Positions 48,809-58,197 of a stretch of DNA of 64,000 nucleotides are shown piece by piece (positions within the stretch are counted from its first letter, which is position 1; the number at the start of each line of letters is the position of its first letter). The notes beneath the pieces are model-generated. The model had not been told where the DNA came from. It ran no database searches and worked only from the letters and a program-made list of their open reading frames with translations. The position numbers and the translations under genes are program-made. The stretch is from Paenibacillus sp. MMS18-CY102 (GTDB lineage: Bacteria > Bacillota > Bacilli > Paenibacillales > Paenibacillaceae), in the NCBI RefSeq assembly GCF_009789195.1, contig NZ_WSTC01000004.1, forward strand, positions 151,579 through 215,578, in the 5' to 3' direction.

Positions 48809-50781
48809 TAGACCGACGCTCCCTTCATTGCCGCTTCTTCCGTTCGTTTGATTTCATCGACCGGGATATAGTAATCCGTATCGTACGAGAACGATCTTGC
48901 TAGCATGCAGATTGCAACGCCGGCCATCGAAGGAATTGCCATCCAGAGCCAATCCCATACGAAGCCGAAGCCTGCGCCAAACCAGCATACCGACATGATG
49001 AACGGAATAGCCGAGTTTTTCGGCATATGGATCGGTTCGAGCGGCGGTTTCGCTGGCAGCTTCTCGCCCTTAGCAAGCTTCTGCTTCGTTTCCCACCAGT
49101 CGTCAACATCCTTCACCTGTGGTTCTGTTGCAAAGTTATAAAGCGGTGCTGGCGATGGAATCGACCACTCCAGCGTGCGACCGTCCCAGAAGTCGCCCGT
49201 CGTATCTTTTTTGTGTACCTTGATGCTGTATGCGATCTGCCACACCTGGAAGATGAAGCCGATACCCATGATGAAGCCGCCAATGGTCGAAACCAGGTTA
49301 AGCGGTCCCCAGCCCATATCGAAGTCATACGTGTACACCCGGCGAGTCATGCCGTCCAAGCCGAGGAAGTATTGCGGCATGAAGCAGACATAGAAGCCGA
49401 TATTCCAGAGCCAGAACGCCCATTTGCCAAGACGTTCGTCGAGCGCAAAGCCGAACATTTTTGGCCACCAGTAGTACAGGCCTGCGAAGTAACCGAACAC
49501 AACACCGCCGATCAACACTTGGTGGAAGTGAGCGATCAGGAAGTAGCTGTTATGGAACTGGAAGTCAGCTGGCGCAACTGACAGCAATACGCCTGTCATG
49601 CCGCCGACGATAAAGCAAGGAATGAACGCGATCGTCCAGAGCATTGGCGTCGTGAAACGAATACGCCCTCTGAACATGGTGAACAGCCAGTTGAATACTT
49701 TGACCCCTGTCGGGATTGCGATAATCATGGTCGTTACAGCGAAGAAGGCATTGACGTCTGCACCAGAGCCCATCGTGAAGAAGTGATGCGCCCATGTGAA
49801 GAAGGACAGAACGGCGATACCGATCATCGCGAATACCATGGAGCCGTAACCAAACAGTTTCTTGCGGGAGAACGTGGCGACGACCTCCGAGAATATGCCG
49901 AACGCCGGAACGACGACGATATATACCTCTGGATGACCCCACATCCATATCATGTTGATGTACATCATCGGGTTGCCGCCCGCATCTAAGGTGAAGAAGT
50001 GCGCGCCTAGGAACCGGTCCAAAAACAGCAGCGCCATCGTTACCGTCAGAATTGGGAAAGCGAACAAGATCATGAGGCAGCTAGACAGAACAGACCACGT
50101 GAACATTGGCATTTTCATCAGCTTCATGCCAGGCGCACGCATCTTCAGAATCGTGACGACAAAGTTGATGCCTGTTGCAAGGGAACCGATACCTGAGATC
50201 TGGATGCCCCAAATGTAGAAGTTTTGCCCGACACCCGGACTATGTGACAGCTCCGACAACGGCGGATAAGCAAGCCAACCCGCATCTGGCGAACCGCCAA
50301 TGATGAACGATACGTTGAACAGCATCGCACCGAAGAAGAACAGCCAGAAGCTTAAAGAGTTCAAGAATGGATAGGCGACGTCGCGCGCGCCGATCTGGAG
50401 CGGTACGACGATGTTGAACAAACCGAACATAAACGGCATGGCCATGAACAAAATCATGATAACGCCATGGGTCGTAAATATCGCATTATAGTGCTCTGCG
50501 TGCAGGAATTCCGTATTCGGCATTGCGAGCTGAAGCCTCATCAGCAAGGCGTCGACACCGCCGCGGAACAGCATCAGAATCGATGCGATGATGTACATGA
50601 TGCCGATCTTCTTATGATCGACCGAGGTGAGCCATTCGCGCCAGAGCCATCCCCACTTTTTGAATACGGTGAGGACGAATACGATCGCAATCATGGCGAG
50701 CGCTATGCTGACCTGCGCACCGAGAATCATTGGGTCTCCGGTTACGAAGAAATCCGAGAAACTATTTAAGTTTCCCCACAT
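48808..50781 (-). CDS. qoxB: Quinol oxidase subunit I
   Basis: This 657-residue haem-copper oxidase core has the haem and CuB ligands in HYNAIFTTHGVIM, the cross-linked His-Tyr pair in WMWGHPEVYIVVVPAFG, the CuB histidines in FTWAHHFFTMG, and the haem ligands in FLIAHFHQVLIGG. Extra N- and C-terminal helices are those of CyoB/QoxB-type quinol oxidases. The enzyme reduces oxygen to water and pumps protons using menaquinol. It follows qoxA by 29 bases. Confidence 0.97.
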   Translation of the reverse strand: MWGNLNSFSDFFVTGDPMILGAQVSIALAMIAIVFVLTVFKKWGWLWREWLTSVDHKKIGIMYIIASILMLFRGGVDALLMRLQLAMPNTEFLHAEHYNAIFTTHGVIMILFMAMPFMFGLFNIVVPLQIGARDVAYPFLNSLSFWLFFFGAMLFNVSFIIGGSPDAGWLAYPPLSELSHSPGVGQNFYIWGIQISGIGSLATGINFVVTILKMRAPGMKLMKMPMFTWSVLSSCLMILFAFPILTVTMALLFLDRFLGAHFFTLDAGGNPMMYINMIWMWGHPEVYIVVVPAFGIFSEVVATFSRKKLFGYGSMVFAMIGIAVLSFFTWAHHFFTMGSGADVNAFFAVTTMIIAIPTGVKVFNWLFTMFRGRIRFTTPMLWTIAFIPCFIVGGMTGVLLSVAPADFQFHNSYFLIAHFHQVLIGGVVFGYFAGLYYWWPKMFGFALDERLGKWAFWLWNIGFYVCFMPQYFLGLDGMTRRVYTYDFDMGWGPLNLVSTIGGFIMGIGFIFQVWQIAYSIKVHKKDTTGDFWDGRTLEWSIPSPAPLYNFATEPQVKDVDDWWETKQKLAKGEKLPAKPPLEPIHMPKNSAIPFIMSVCWFGAGFGFVWDWLWMAIPSMAGVAICMLARSFSYDTDYYIPVDEIKRTEEAAMKGASV

Positions 50782-50810
50782 AGTTGCCGCCTCCTTTCAT
50801 TCAGTCCATT

Positions 50811-51719
50811 TTATTTAGATTCTTCATTGCCGCCGTGGTGATGTCCCTCACCGACGACATATTTGTTAACGATTTTCTGATGCAGCCCCTCTGGGAACGA
50901 GGAGAAGTATTGGCGGTCTGACGAAGATGGCTCTGCCAGCTTCTCATAGCCTTCGAGCGTCAGCTCACTGCCTTTGCTCTTCACTTCATTAACCCATGTG
51001 TCGAAGTCAGCATCGCTTGTCGCTTTTACTTCAAACCGCATGTCAGCGAATTGCGGACCGCTGAAGTTAGCGCCCGAACCGAAGTATACGCCTGGCTCAT
51101 CAGCTTGCAGGTTCAGCGTCATGTCCATGCCGGACATCGTGTACATTTGGCCGCCGAGCTGCGGAATCCAGAACGAGTTCATCGGCGCATCCGACGTCAA
51201 TTGGAATCGAATCGGACGATCCTCTGGTATTTCAATGTAGTTAACCGTTGCAATACCCTGCTCCGGATACGTGAATAGCCATTTCCAGTCGAGCGACGTT
51301 GCTTGAATCACCAACGGCTCTTTGTCCGATTTGAGCGGCTTGGATGGCTCCAGCGCGTACGTATATTTGACCGTCACCACAGCGAGAGCGCCGATGATGA
51401 TGATTGGGATCGCCCACCATATTACTTCAGCCTTCGTATTATGTGACCAGACTGGCATGTAAGCCGCTTTGTTATCTGGCTTGTCACGATAGCGCCATAC
51501 GATCCATCCGGCCAGAACGAGCACCGGCACGAGTACAATTAAGCATAGTACCGTCGAAATGACGATCAAATCCCGTTGATCAGCGCCAACCGGCCCTTTC
51601 GGATCCAGCACCATCATCGACGTGTCGCAGCCCGATAACATGATCGTCATGATCACGAGCAGCAGCGGAACCGCGTATTTGGTTAGTTTTCTCCGCATGT
51701 TTGTCTTCATCTCCTTCAT
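50811..51719 (-). CDS. qoxA: Quinol oxidase subunit II, lipoprotein
   Basis: This 302-residue protein with lipobox MLSGCD has two membrane helices and an extracellular cupredoxin domain (LDWKWLFTYPEQGIATVNYIEIP, MNSFWIPQLGGQMYTMSGMDM). The CuA cysteine pair of cytochrome c oxidases is absent (GANFSGPQFADMRF instead), so the electron donor is quinol. Three nearby ATGs are possible starts; MRRKLTKYAVPLLLVIM begins at the third and gives the most typical signal peptide. It heads the qoxABCD operon. Confidence 0.95.
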   Translation of the reverse strand: MKEMKTNMRRKLTKYAVPLLLVIMTIMLSGCDTSMMVLDPKGPVGADQRDLIVISTVLCLIVLVPVLVLAGWIVWRYRDKPDNKAAYMPVWSHNTKAEVIWWAIPIIIIGALAVVTVKYTYALEPSKPLKSDKEPLVIQATSLDWKWLFTYPEQGIATVNYIEIPEDRPIRFQLTSDAPMNSFWIPQLGGQMYTMSGMDMTLNLQADEPGVYFGSGANFSGPQFADMRFEVKATSDADFDTWVNEVKSKGSELTLEGYEKLAEPSSSDRQYFSSFPEGLHQKIVNKYVVGEGHHHGGNEESK

Positions 51720-51810
51720 CCGCCCCGAACCTGTCCCCGTTCGGAGGACTTTTCCGAGTCGTTCATATCCGTATCCATACGATAGCAGATAACGTTGCGT
51801 TTTAAACCTA

Positions 51811-51892
51811 TGTTTGCAAATACGTCAATTATTATTCTCCATTCTGTAAAACAAAGTTCACGAGATTGACGATTGTTTACTATTTGCAAACA
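51811..51892. promoter_or_regulatory. qox promoter region with two inverted TTTGCAAA boxes
   Basis: TGTTTGCAAATA at 51811-51822 and its exact inverse TATTTGCAAACA at 51881-51892 flank AT-rich DNA upstream of qoxA. A TTGACG with TTTAAA-type -10 spacing can be read on the minus strand just beyond the first box. The boxes may be operator halves for one regulator; which one is unknown. Confidence 0.35.
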
Positions 51893-51917
51893 AAAAACCC
51901 CTCATACGAGGGGTTAA
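51889..51917 (-). terminator. Terminator of the small membrane protein gene
   Basis: On the minus strand AACCCCTC pairs with GAGGGGTT around GTAT, followed by TTTTG. Confidence 0.85.
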
Positions 51918-51976
51918 AAGGAAAACCGCTAAGGTTATGAAACCGTTGGTTGGTCAAATTGTGACGCAATCGGCCG

Positions 51977-52252
51977 TTAACGGTCGATCTGGTCGTTAGC
52001 ATTCTGCTCCCGACGTTCGTTCACAAGATGAATCGCTGTGCGAATGACATAAATGTTGACGCTGCCTACTAAGAATCCAATGCCAATCATCAATCCCCAG
52101 TTCTGGTCGTTGAATGGCTGCAGGTACATCAAGCAAAGAACAACGCCTACGGTCAGTGCGGCCCAAGCGGCGACTGTCATCAGCCATACAAGTGGGCGGA
52201 ACCCGCGTTCCGTTGCCTTATGGCTTGAAATCGATGCATTCTTCGTCGTCAT
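51977..52252 (-). CDS. Small two-helix membrane protein
   Basis: ATG 52252 lies 10 bases after AGGAG; upstream frame codons are not needed. The 91-residue protein has a polar N-terminus, two hydrophobic segments (PLVWLMTVAAWAALTVGVVLCLMYL and WGLMIGIGFLVGSVNIYVI) and a charged tail (HLVNERREQNANDQIDR). No family is recognised with confidence. It precedes the qox operon on the same strand but its own terminator separates the two. Confidence 0.65.
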   Translation of the reverse strand: MTTKNASISSHKATERGFRPLVWLMTVAAWAALTVGVVLCLMYLQPFNDQNWGLMIGIGFLVGSVNIYVIRTAIHLVNERREQNANDQIDR

Positions 52253-52404
52253 GGTGAACACGCTCCTAATCCGAATTAAAAATGAAAGTGCTTTCTTGTT
52301 TGTAGTATACCACAAACTCGGAAAAAGTGTTCATATTTTGTTCAATTTTTGATCAAATTTCGGACAAATTTTTTGGAGCGTTTTCCAGTTCCACAAAATG
52401 ATTA

Positions 52405-53808
52405 TTAAAAATCGAAATATTGCATGGCATTATCGTAGCAAATGCCTCGAATAATCCGGCCAAGCAGCTCATCATCATCGGGAACTTCCCCGTTCTCTAC
52501 CCATTCACCAAGCAGGTCACATAGTATACGCCGGAAATATTCATGGCGTGTGTACGATAAGAAGCTGCGAGAATCGGTCAACATGCCGACGAATCGGCCG
52601 AGCAGCCCTAAGTTGGCTAGCGTCTTCATCTGATGAATCATTCCATCCTTCGTATCGTTGAACCACCAAGCAGCGCCGAATTGGATTTTGCCTGGAATGC
52701 CTCCGCCTTGGAAGCTGCCCATAATAGTGCCAATCACATAATAATCGTTAGGATTAAGTGAGTAAAGGATCGTGCGCGGCAGCTTATTATCCAAGTCCAG
52801 CTCACCTAGCAGATGCGCCAGCCCGTAAGCAACTGAACCATCATTAATGGAATCAAAGCCTGTATCCGGCCCTAATTGGCGGAACAACCGCGGGTTATTG
52901 TTGCGTGCCGCATTGACATGCAGTTGCATCGCCCAGCCGTGCTCAGCATACCGCCGCCCAATATGCAGCAAAGTGAACGTTTTATATTTGGCTTCGGCTG
53001 CTTCACTAACCGCTTCCCCTCGCAATGCGGCAGCGAATGCCTCTGACGCCTCTTCGGCTGTCGCATTCGCATACATCAGCTTATCAATCGCGTGGTCGGA
53101 AACCCGGCAGCCCACCTCATGGAAAAACGCAATGCGCGAGTCCAATGCGCTGAGCAACTGCCCGTAGGATTCAATTGCGTGGCCTACTGCATTAGACAAT
53201 TGAGCGATCCAACCGATGAACGTATCTCGATTCAGCTCCAATGCTTTATCCGGGCGGTAGGAAGGCAGTACCTTTACATCGTTAAAATCGCCATCTTGTT
53301 GAAGCTTAATATGATACTCCAGCGTATCGGCTGGATCATCCGTCGTGCAGATCACTTTCACATTTGACTTGCGAATCAGGTCGCGTGCGCCAAATCCCTC
53401 ACCGCTTAACTGTTCATTTGCCTTCTGCCAGATCGCTGGGGCGTTCTTTTCATTGATGATATCCTCAATGCCGAAATATCGCTGCAGCTCTAAATGTGAC
53501 CAATGGTATAACGGATTGCCGATTGCCATTGGCAATGTGCTTGCATAAGCTAAAAACCGGTCATAATCATCTGCCGGTCCTGTAACGAGATGCTCTGGAG
53601 CCCCGTTCGCCCGCATTGCGCGCCACTTATAGTGGTCCCCACTTAACCAAGCCTCTGTAAGATTATTAAAGCGTTTATTCTCATAGATTTCTTGGGGGCT
53701 AAGATGGCAATGATAGTCGATAATGGGCAATGGCTTGGCATGTTGCTCATATAACCGCACTGCAGTGTCCGTACGAAATAAGAACTGCTCGTTCAAAAAA
53801 GGCTTCAT
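52405..53808 (-). CDS. uxaC: Glucuronate isomerase (uronate isomerase)
   Basis: ATG 53808 gives MKPFLNEQFLFRTDTAVRLYEQHAKPLPIIDYHCHLSPQEIYENKRF, including the amidohydrolase metal motif HCHL. Later segments SDHAIDKLMY, LHVNAARNNNPRLFRQLGPDTGFDSI and LTDSRSFLSYTRHEYFRRIL are typical; 467 residues fits the family. It converts glucuronate and galacturonate to fructuronate and tagaturonate, the first step of hexuronate use. Other uronate genes are not in the window. A perfect 18-base palindrome with a central CG lies about 60 bases upstream. Confidence 0.95.
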   Translation of the reverse strand: MKPFLNEQFLFRTDTAVRLYEQHAKPLPIIDYHCHLSPQEIYENKRFNNLTEAWLSGDHYKWRAMRANGAPEHLVTGPADDYDRFLAYASTLPMAIGNPLYHWSHLELQRYFGIEDIINEKNAPAIWQKANEQLSGEGFGARDLIRKSNVKVICTTDDPADTLEYHIKLQQDGDFNDVKVLPSYRPDKALELNRDTFIGWIAQLSNAVGHAIESYGQLLSALDSRIAFFHEVGCRVSDHAIDKLMYANATAEEASEAFAAALRGEAVSEAAEAKYKTFTLLHIGRRYAEHGWAMQLHVNAARNNNPRLFRQLGPDTGFDSINDGSVAYGLAHLLGELDLDNKLPRTILYSLNPNDYYVIGTIMGSFQGGGIPGKIQFGAAWWFNDTKDGMIHQMKTLANLGLLGRFVGMLTDSRSFLSYTRHEYFRRILCDLLGEWVENGEVPDDDELLGRIIRGICYDNAMQYFDF

Positions 53809-53866
53809 TATATAGAAACCGTCCCTTCTCATACTAATTGATGCTAGTTTACCTTATTCGATAAGT

Positions 53867-53884
53867 AATAACAACGTTGTTATT
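53867..53884. promoter_or_regulatory. Putative LacI-type operator upstream of uxaC
   Basis: AATAACAACGTTGTTATT is a perfect 18-base palindrome centred on CG, the usual design of LacI-family operators. ExuR, a LacI-family repressor of hexuronate genes, is a plausible partner; this is inference. Confidence 0.6.
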
Positions 53885-53944
53885 TTATAATAGATGAAAA
53901 GCCCCTGCTCCGCATCAATGGCTTTGCTGAGGCTGAATCTTATG

Positions 53945-55129
53945 TCATTGGATTGGCTCCCCCTGTACAGCTCCTTGCTGCCGAAACTCAGTTGGCGTCA
54001 CGTTAAACCGCTTGCGGAACAGCTGCGAAAAATGGCGCATATCCTGATAGCCAATTCGTTCGGCAACCTCCGCCAGCTTTAGGCTCGGATTATGGAGCAG
54101 CCGCTTCGCTTGTTCCATTCGCAGCTGAATAACAAAGTCCTTATAGCCTTGGCCCGTCTTCTGTTTGAACAGTTGGCTGAAGTAGACGGGATTAAGGAAG
54201 ACGACCGATGCGACCTTCTCCAGCGATAAGTCCTCTCGGAAATGCGACTTGATATATTGGATAGCTGTCTCGACCGCACGGTCGCTGCCGCGCTCATCCT
54301 GCTCGTACACCTGTGTGTCAGACGCTTGGCGGAGCCGCCTGATCTCTGCCGGCACGTTGCGGAAGTCGATGATGAGCCCTGAGTGCATCACTTGGAACGG
54401 AACCCGCAAATATTTGCGCAGATGCGTCTTTAGCTCCGTAAGAAGAGGCATTAGATTTTTCTCCTCATTTAACGTAACCACACCAATTAAGCTCTGCGCA
54501 TCATAACTGACCACAAATCCATGGCCGAACCGTTCGATGAGCTCAGACATGACATTCTCAATAATAAAATGCTCCAAGTGAACCTGGCGGTCCGCATCCA
54601 TCTTCACCATGATAAGATTAAACGATGGATACTCATCCGAGAGCGGCTTCATATCGAAGTTGCCGATATCCAGCCCCGCCACCCAACGTTGGAATACAGC
54701 TTCACGCAAATACTTAATATTCGAGCCAAGCTGCCGCGCTTCACGCGTCTGCTCTGAATCGCGGCGCAGCTCCTCGCCTATTAACTCAATCAACTCAATG
54801 ACACGCTCTTTGCCGATGGGCTTTAACAAATAATCACGCGCACCTAAGCGAAGCGCTTCCTGTGCATAGGCAAACTCCGACTTTGCCGAAATAAACACCC
54901 ATCGCACATGCGGATGCCGGGGCTTCGATACTTTCATCAGCTCAAGCCCTGTCATGCCAGGCATCATAATGTCACTTAGGACAAGATCAATTGATTCATT
55001 GCGCAACTGCTGCACCGCTTCGTCTGGGGAAGCAGCGAGCCAGATCCGATAGTTAGGGAAACGGTTCTGTATGGTGCGCTTTATGCCGCTTCGTATAATA
55101 TTCTCATCATCCACGATTAAAATATTCAT
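53945..55129 (-). CDS. YesN-type response regulator with AraC DNA-binding domain
   Basis: The receiver domain (MNILIVDDENIIRSGIKRTI..., phosphoacceptor Asp in LVLSDIMMPGMTGLELM, KPIGKERVIELIELI) is followed by a roughly 150-residue linker. An AraC helix-turn-helix pair completes it (IQYIKSHFREDLSLEKVASVVFLNPVYFSQLFKQKTGQGYKDFVIQLRMEQAKRLL, LAEVAERIGYQDMRHFSQLFRKRFNVTPTEFRQ). At 394 residues it is shorter than most YesN proteins because of a reduced linker. It lies 50 bases after its partner kinase and should activate the adjacent sugar transporter genes. Confidence 0.93.
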   Translation of the reverse strand: MNILIVDDENIIRSGIKRTIQNRFPNYRIWLAASPDEAVQQLRNESIDLVLSDIMMPGMTGLELMKVSKPRHPHVRWVFISAKSEFAYAQEALRLGARDYLLKPIGKERVIELIELIGEELRRDSEQTREARQLGSNIKYLREAVFQRWVAGLDIGNFDMKPLSDEYPSFNLIMVKMDADRQVHLEHFIIENVMSELIERFGHGFVVSYDAQSLIGVVTLNEEKNLMPLLTELKTHLRKYLRVPFQVMHSGLIIDFRNVPAEIRRLRQASDTQVYEQDERGSDRAVETAIQYIKSHFREDLSLEKVASVVFLNPVYFSQLFKQKTGQGYKDFVIQLRMEQAKRLLHNPSLKLAEVAERIGYQDMRHFSQLFRKRFNVTPTEFRQQGAVQGEPIQ

Positions 55130-55179
55130 CGCAGTCGTTCATCCTTTCCTATCCTTTACTTGCTGCTGCTTCTTACGAG

Positions 55180-57093
55180 TTATGCCCGTGGCGGCAGCGG
55201 AAGGGTAACTTTAATGGTCGTTCCTTTGCCAAGTACACTATTTACAGTTAAGCCATACGATTCACCATGCATAAGTACCAATCGATGATGCACATTAGCA
55301 ATGCCAATCCCCCTGCGCCCTTTCGATGCAATTGCGGTGGCATTGTTTGTTTCCTGCCCTAGCGCCATTTGCAGTTGAATCAACGCGTTATGCTCGATGC
55401 CAACGCCATTGTCGGCAATTGTAATGTGCAGGCGCTGCCCGTCGACCTCTGCATGCAAAGACAGCCGGCCTGGCCGCAATGCAGGTTCCAGCCCATGCTT
55501 AACCGCATTCTCGATGATCGGTTGCAGCGTCATCTTCGGCATAGGCACGTCAAGCCATTCAGCTTCCACATCAATATCCGCAGTTAACCGGTCTTCCAGC
55601 CTTGCTTCAATAATGGTGAGATAATGCCGAATTTGCTCCAGTTCTTCCCCGAGCGTAGTAGGCAAATCTTCGTTCCAATGGCTGCTGTATTGGAACATAT
55701 GCGACAGGGACAATACGATGCTGCCTAACCGGCTGTTCTCCTGCTCGTCCAACATCCAATAGATCATATCAAGCGTGTTGTATAAGAAATGAGGATTCAC
55801 TTGCGATTGCAGCGCCTGCAGCTGGGCCTGTTTCTCCCGGGCAGATGTTTCCTTCTCCCGGTTAATTAAATCGTCCATGCGCAGCACCATTTGATTAAAG
55901 GATGCAACCAGAATATCAATTTCCTCATAAGAGGACTTTGTCTGCACGGATCCCCTGAAATTGCCGACCTCAACCTGCCTCATCTCTTGGACGAGCCGCT
56001 TAACAGGCGATGTGATGGTACGGGAAATAAAGGTCGCAATCGCGATCGAGACGATGACGAGAACCGAAACGACGATAACAAAATAATGTTTGGTCTGATC
56101 CAGCTCGACATTCAAATCTTTATCCGGCGTCCGGCTGACGAAGGTCCAATCAACCTCTGTCGCCTTCGAAGCTACTACAAGATCCTGTTTGCGATTCTCA
56201 AAAGTAACTTCCCCTGCACTAATGCGATTATCCATCGTCTGCAGCAGTTCCCTAGCTTCCTTTGCTGTCGAATAGTTATCGGTTTTGATGTCTGTCCCTG
56301 AATCAGCTGCACTCGTCATTGCGGTCTCCAAGGAATTCGGCGTACGCGTCCCCATCTCCGCATGAATGCTCCAAGGCACCTCCGCTGCCGTTTCTAAATT
56401 ATCAGAAGCAAGCAATCGGCCATCCTCTGATAAAATAAATGTTTCACTGTTCGGGCCAAGCCGCATATTCGTTAATGCTGAAATAACCGGTTGTACGTTC
56501 ACCTGAAACAGCAAGACGCCAATTGGCTTATGCTCAGTCAGATCATAGAGCTGGCGGCCGTAGGCGAATACAGGCTCGTTCACTGTCTGGTCTGTCAGCG
56601 AGTGCTTAAACACGCCCAACCAAACCATGTCGCCATCTGACTGTTTAATCCGCGTATACCAATCCCTGTAGCTAAAATAAGGGTCCACGGTATTCATGTA
56701 ATTGCCGTAGTTGTATACGGCGCCAGATGGAGAGAACACATGAATCGAAACGATATCTTCCCTCGAATAAAATAAGGTGCCTAGTATGTTCGTAATAGCC
56801 CGTTCATTAATGATAGCCAGTGCTGGATTATCTTCATGCTTCTCGCGCAGCTTGCGAAGCAGGTCGGAGTTGCCGATTAGCGACTTAGACAAGCTGTTAT
56901 AGCTATCTAACAGCAAGTCATACACTTGCATCGTCTGCCGAACGTTTTTCTCAGCGATCTCCGTTACCTTATCATGATACTGGTCAGTCGCCCGCTGATA
57001 ATACAAATAGCTGACAACAGAAAGCAAACTTACCATACTAACTAGCAGCAGTATAAATAGTCTCGTGCGTATGGATCGAAAACCGCGAATCAT
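55180..57093 (-). CDS. YesM-type sensor histidine kinase
   Basis: This 637-residue membrane kinase has a first helix (FILLLVSMVSLLSVVSYLYY), a dCache-like extracellular sensor, a second helix (VIVVSVLVIVSIAIATFI), a HAMP domain (SRTITSPVKRLVQEMRQVEVGN) and a His_kinase domain with QVNPHFLYNTLDMIYWML as the phospho-His motif. The HATPase region has IIENAVKHGL (N box), ADNGVGIE and GRRGIGIANVHHRL. YesM kinases sense carbohydrates or binding-protein complexes outside the cell. It is followed by the response regulator and preceded by the ABC transporter genes. Confidence 0.94.
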   Translation of the reverse strand: MIRGFRSIRTRLFILLLVSMVSLLSVVSYLYYQRATDQYHDKVTEIAEKNVRQTMQVYDLLLDSYNSLSKSLIGNSDLLRKLREKHEDNPALAIINERAITNILGTLFYSREDIVSIHVFSPSGAVYNYGNYMNTVDPYFSYRDWYTRIKQSDGDMVWLGVFKHSLTDQTVNEPVFAYGRQLYDLTEHKPIGVLLFQVNVQPVISALTNMRLGPNSETFILSEDGRLLASDNLETAAEVPWSIHAEMGTRTPNSLETAMTSAADSGTDIKTDNYSTAKEARELLQTMDNRISAGEVTFENRKQDLVVASKATEVDWTFVSRTPDKDLNVELDQTKHYFVIVVSVLVIVSIAIATFISRTITSPVKRLVQEMRQVEVGNFRGSVQTKSSYEEIDILVASFNQMVLRMDDLINREKETSAREKQAQLQALQSQVNPHFLYNTLDMIYWMLDEQENSRLGSIVLSLSHMFQYSSHWNEDLPTTLGEELEQIRHYLTIIEARLEDRLTADIDVEAEWLDVPMPKMTLQPIIENAVKHGLEPALRPGRLSLHAEVDGQRLHITIADNGVGIEHNALIQLQMALGQETNNATAIASKGRRGIGIANVHHRLVLMHGESYGLTVNSVLGKGTTIKVTLPLPPRA

Positions 57094-57187
57094 GACATTG
57101 CCCCCATGAAATAGTTAACATTGCTTTCATCATATCACAGAACTGAGCGATAATTAGGCGCTTGCGTGTTTGCCGAACAGCAGGAAA

Positions 57188-57221
57188 CCTCCGGACGCAG
57201 CATACACTGCGACCCGGAGGC
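57188..57221 (-). terminator. Hairpin between the transporter genes and the two-component genes
   Basis: CCTCCGGGTCGCAG pairs with CTGCGTCCGGAGG on the minus strand, but the T tract after it is short. It may attenuate rather than fully stop transcription into the kinase gene. Confidence 0.6.
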
Positions 57222-57263
57222 TTGAAATACGATTCGATTGGGGAATCAAATGACGAATAAAGC

Positions 57264-58163
57264 TTAACCTTTTACTGCACCTGCAGTCATGCCACTCGTA
57301 ATTCTCTCCGAGAGAATGAAGTACATGATAATAACAGGCAATGCGCCGAGTACGAGATAAGCGCCGATTGCGCCATAGTTCGCCGAGTATTGGCTCACGA
57401 AGCTGTTTACACCGAACGGCAACGTTTTGAACTTCTCAGACGAAATAAATGTCGCAGCAATAATGTACTCATTCCAAATCGTGATGAAGGTTAGAATACA
57501 TACCGTCATAATCGGCGGAATCGTGATTGGCAAGATGATGCTGCGGAAAGTCTTGTAGACCGATGCGCCATCCATATGCGCCGATTCTTCAATTTCATGT
57601 GGAATCGTCCGCATAAAGCCACTCAGAATGAACACGGCAATTGGTGTCTGATAAGCCACATATGGCAGAATTAACGACCAGTGCGTATTAAGCACTTGCC
57701 AGTTGAATACATCTTTCATGCTTTTGAAAATAAGCATGAGCGGCAACAACGTGGATTGTAGCGGCAACGTCAAGCCAGCCAAGAAGAGCAGAAGAACGGC
57801 ATTGCCCCACTTCCACTTAAACCGAGTAATCGCATATGCCACCATACTGCTGAGTACAATAACAGACGTCATAGTTACAACCGTTACGAAAACGCTGTTT
57901 TTGAGATATTTCAAGTAATTTGCATTCCATGCTGACTCATAGTTGCTCCATTGAAGCGCATGTGGCAGAGAGAAAAATTTTCCAGACAATATTTCCTCAT
58001 TGTTTTTCAGGGAATATATAACGAGCCACAGCAGTGGATACAACTGCGTCACAAGTAGAATGCCAAACAGTGCGAAGGCAATCGTTTTACCGACCGTAAA
58101 ACGACGCTTGCTTGCACCGGCGGATGCCGGGCTAGCCGCAGCCGATTTGAGCGCTTCAGCCAT
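57264..58163 (-). CDS. CUT1-family sugar ABC transporter permease, second subunit
   Basis: This 299-residue protein has six membrane helices and the EAA motif (HEIEESAHMDGASVYKTFRSIILP). The start (RRFTVGKTIAFALFGILLVTQLYPLLWLVIYSLK) and end (VLSERITSGMTAGAVKG) are typical of MalG/YesQ-type subunits. It forms the inner-membrane channel with the preceding permease. Spacing of 34 bases indicates one operon. No ATPase gene is present; a shared MsmX-like ATPase elsewhere is the rule for this family in Bacillaceae. Confidence 0.94.
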   Translation of the reverse strand: MAEALKSAAASPASAGASKRRFTVGKTIAFALFGILLVTQLYPLLWLVIYSLKNNEEILSGKFFSLPHALQWSNYESAWNANYLKYLKNSVFVTVVTMTSVIVLSSMVAYAITRFKWKWGNAVLLLFLAGLTLPLQSTLLPLMLIFKSMKDVFNWQVLNTHWSLILPYVAYQTPIAVFILSGFMRTIPHEIEESAHMDGASVYKTFRSIILPITIPPIMTVCILTFITIWNEYIIAATFISSEKFKTLPFGVNSFVSQYSANYGAIGAYLVLGALPVIIMYFILSERITSGMTAGAVKG

Positions 58164-58197
58164 AATGCATAACTCCTTTCACGAGCGGTTCTTGGCG

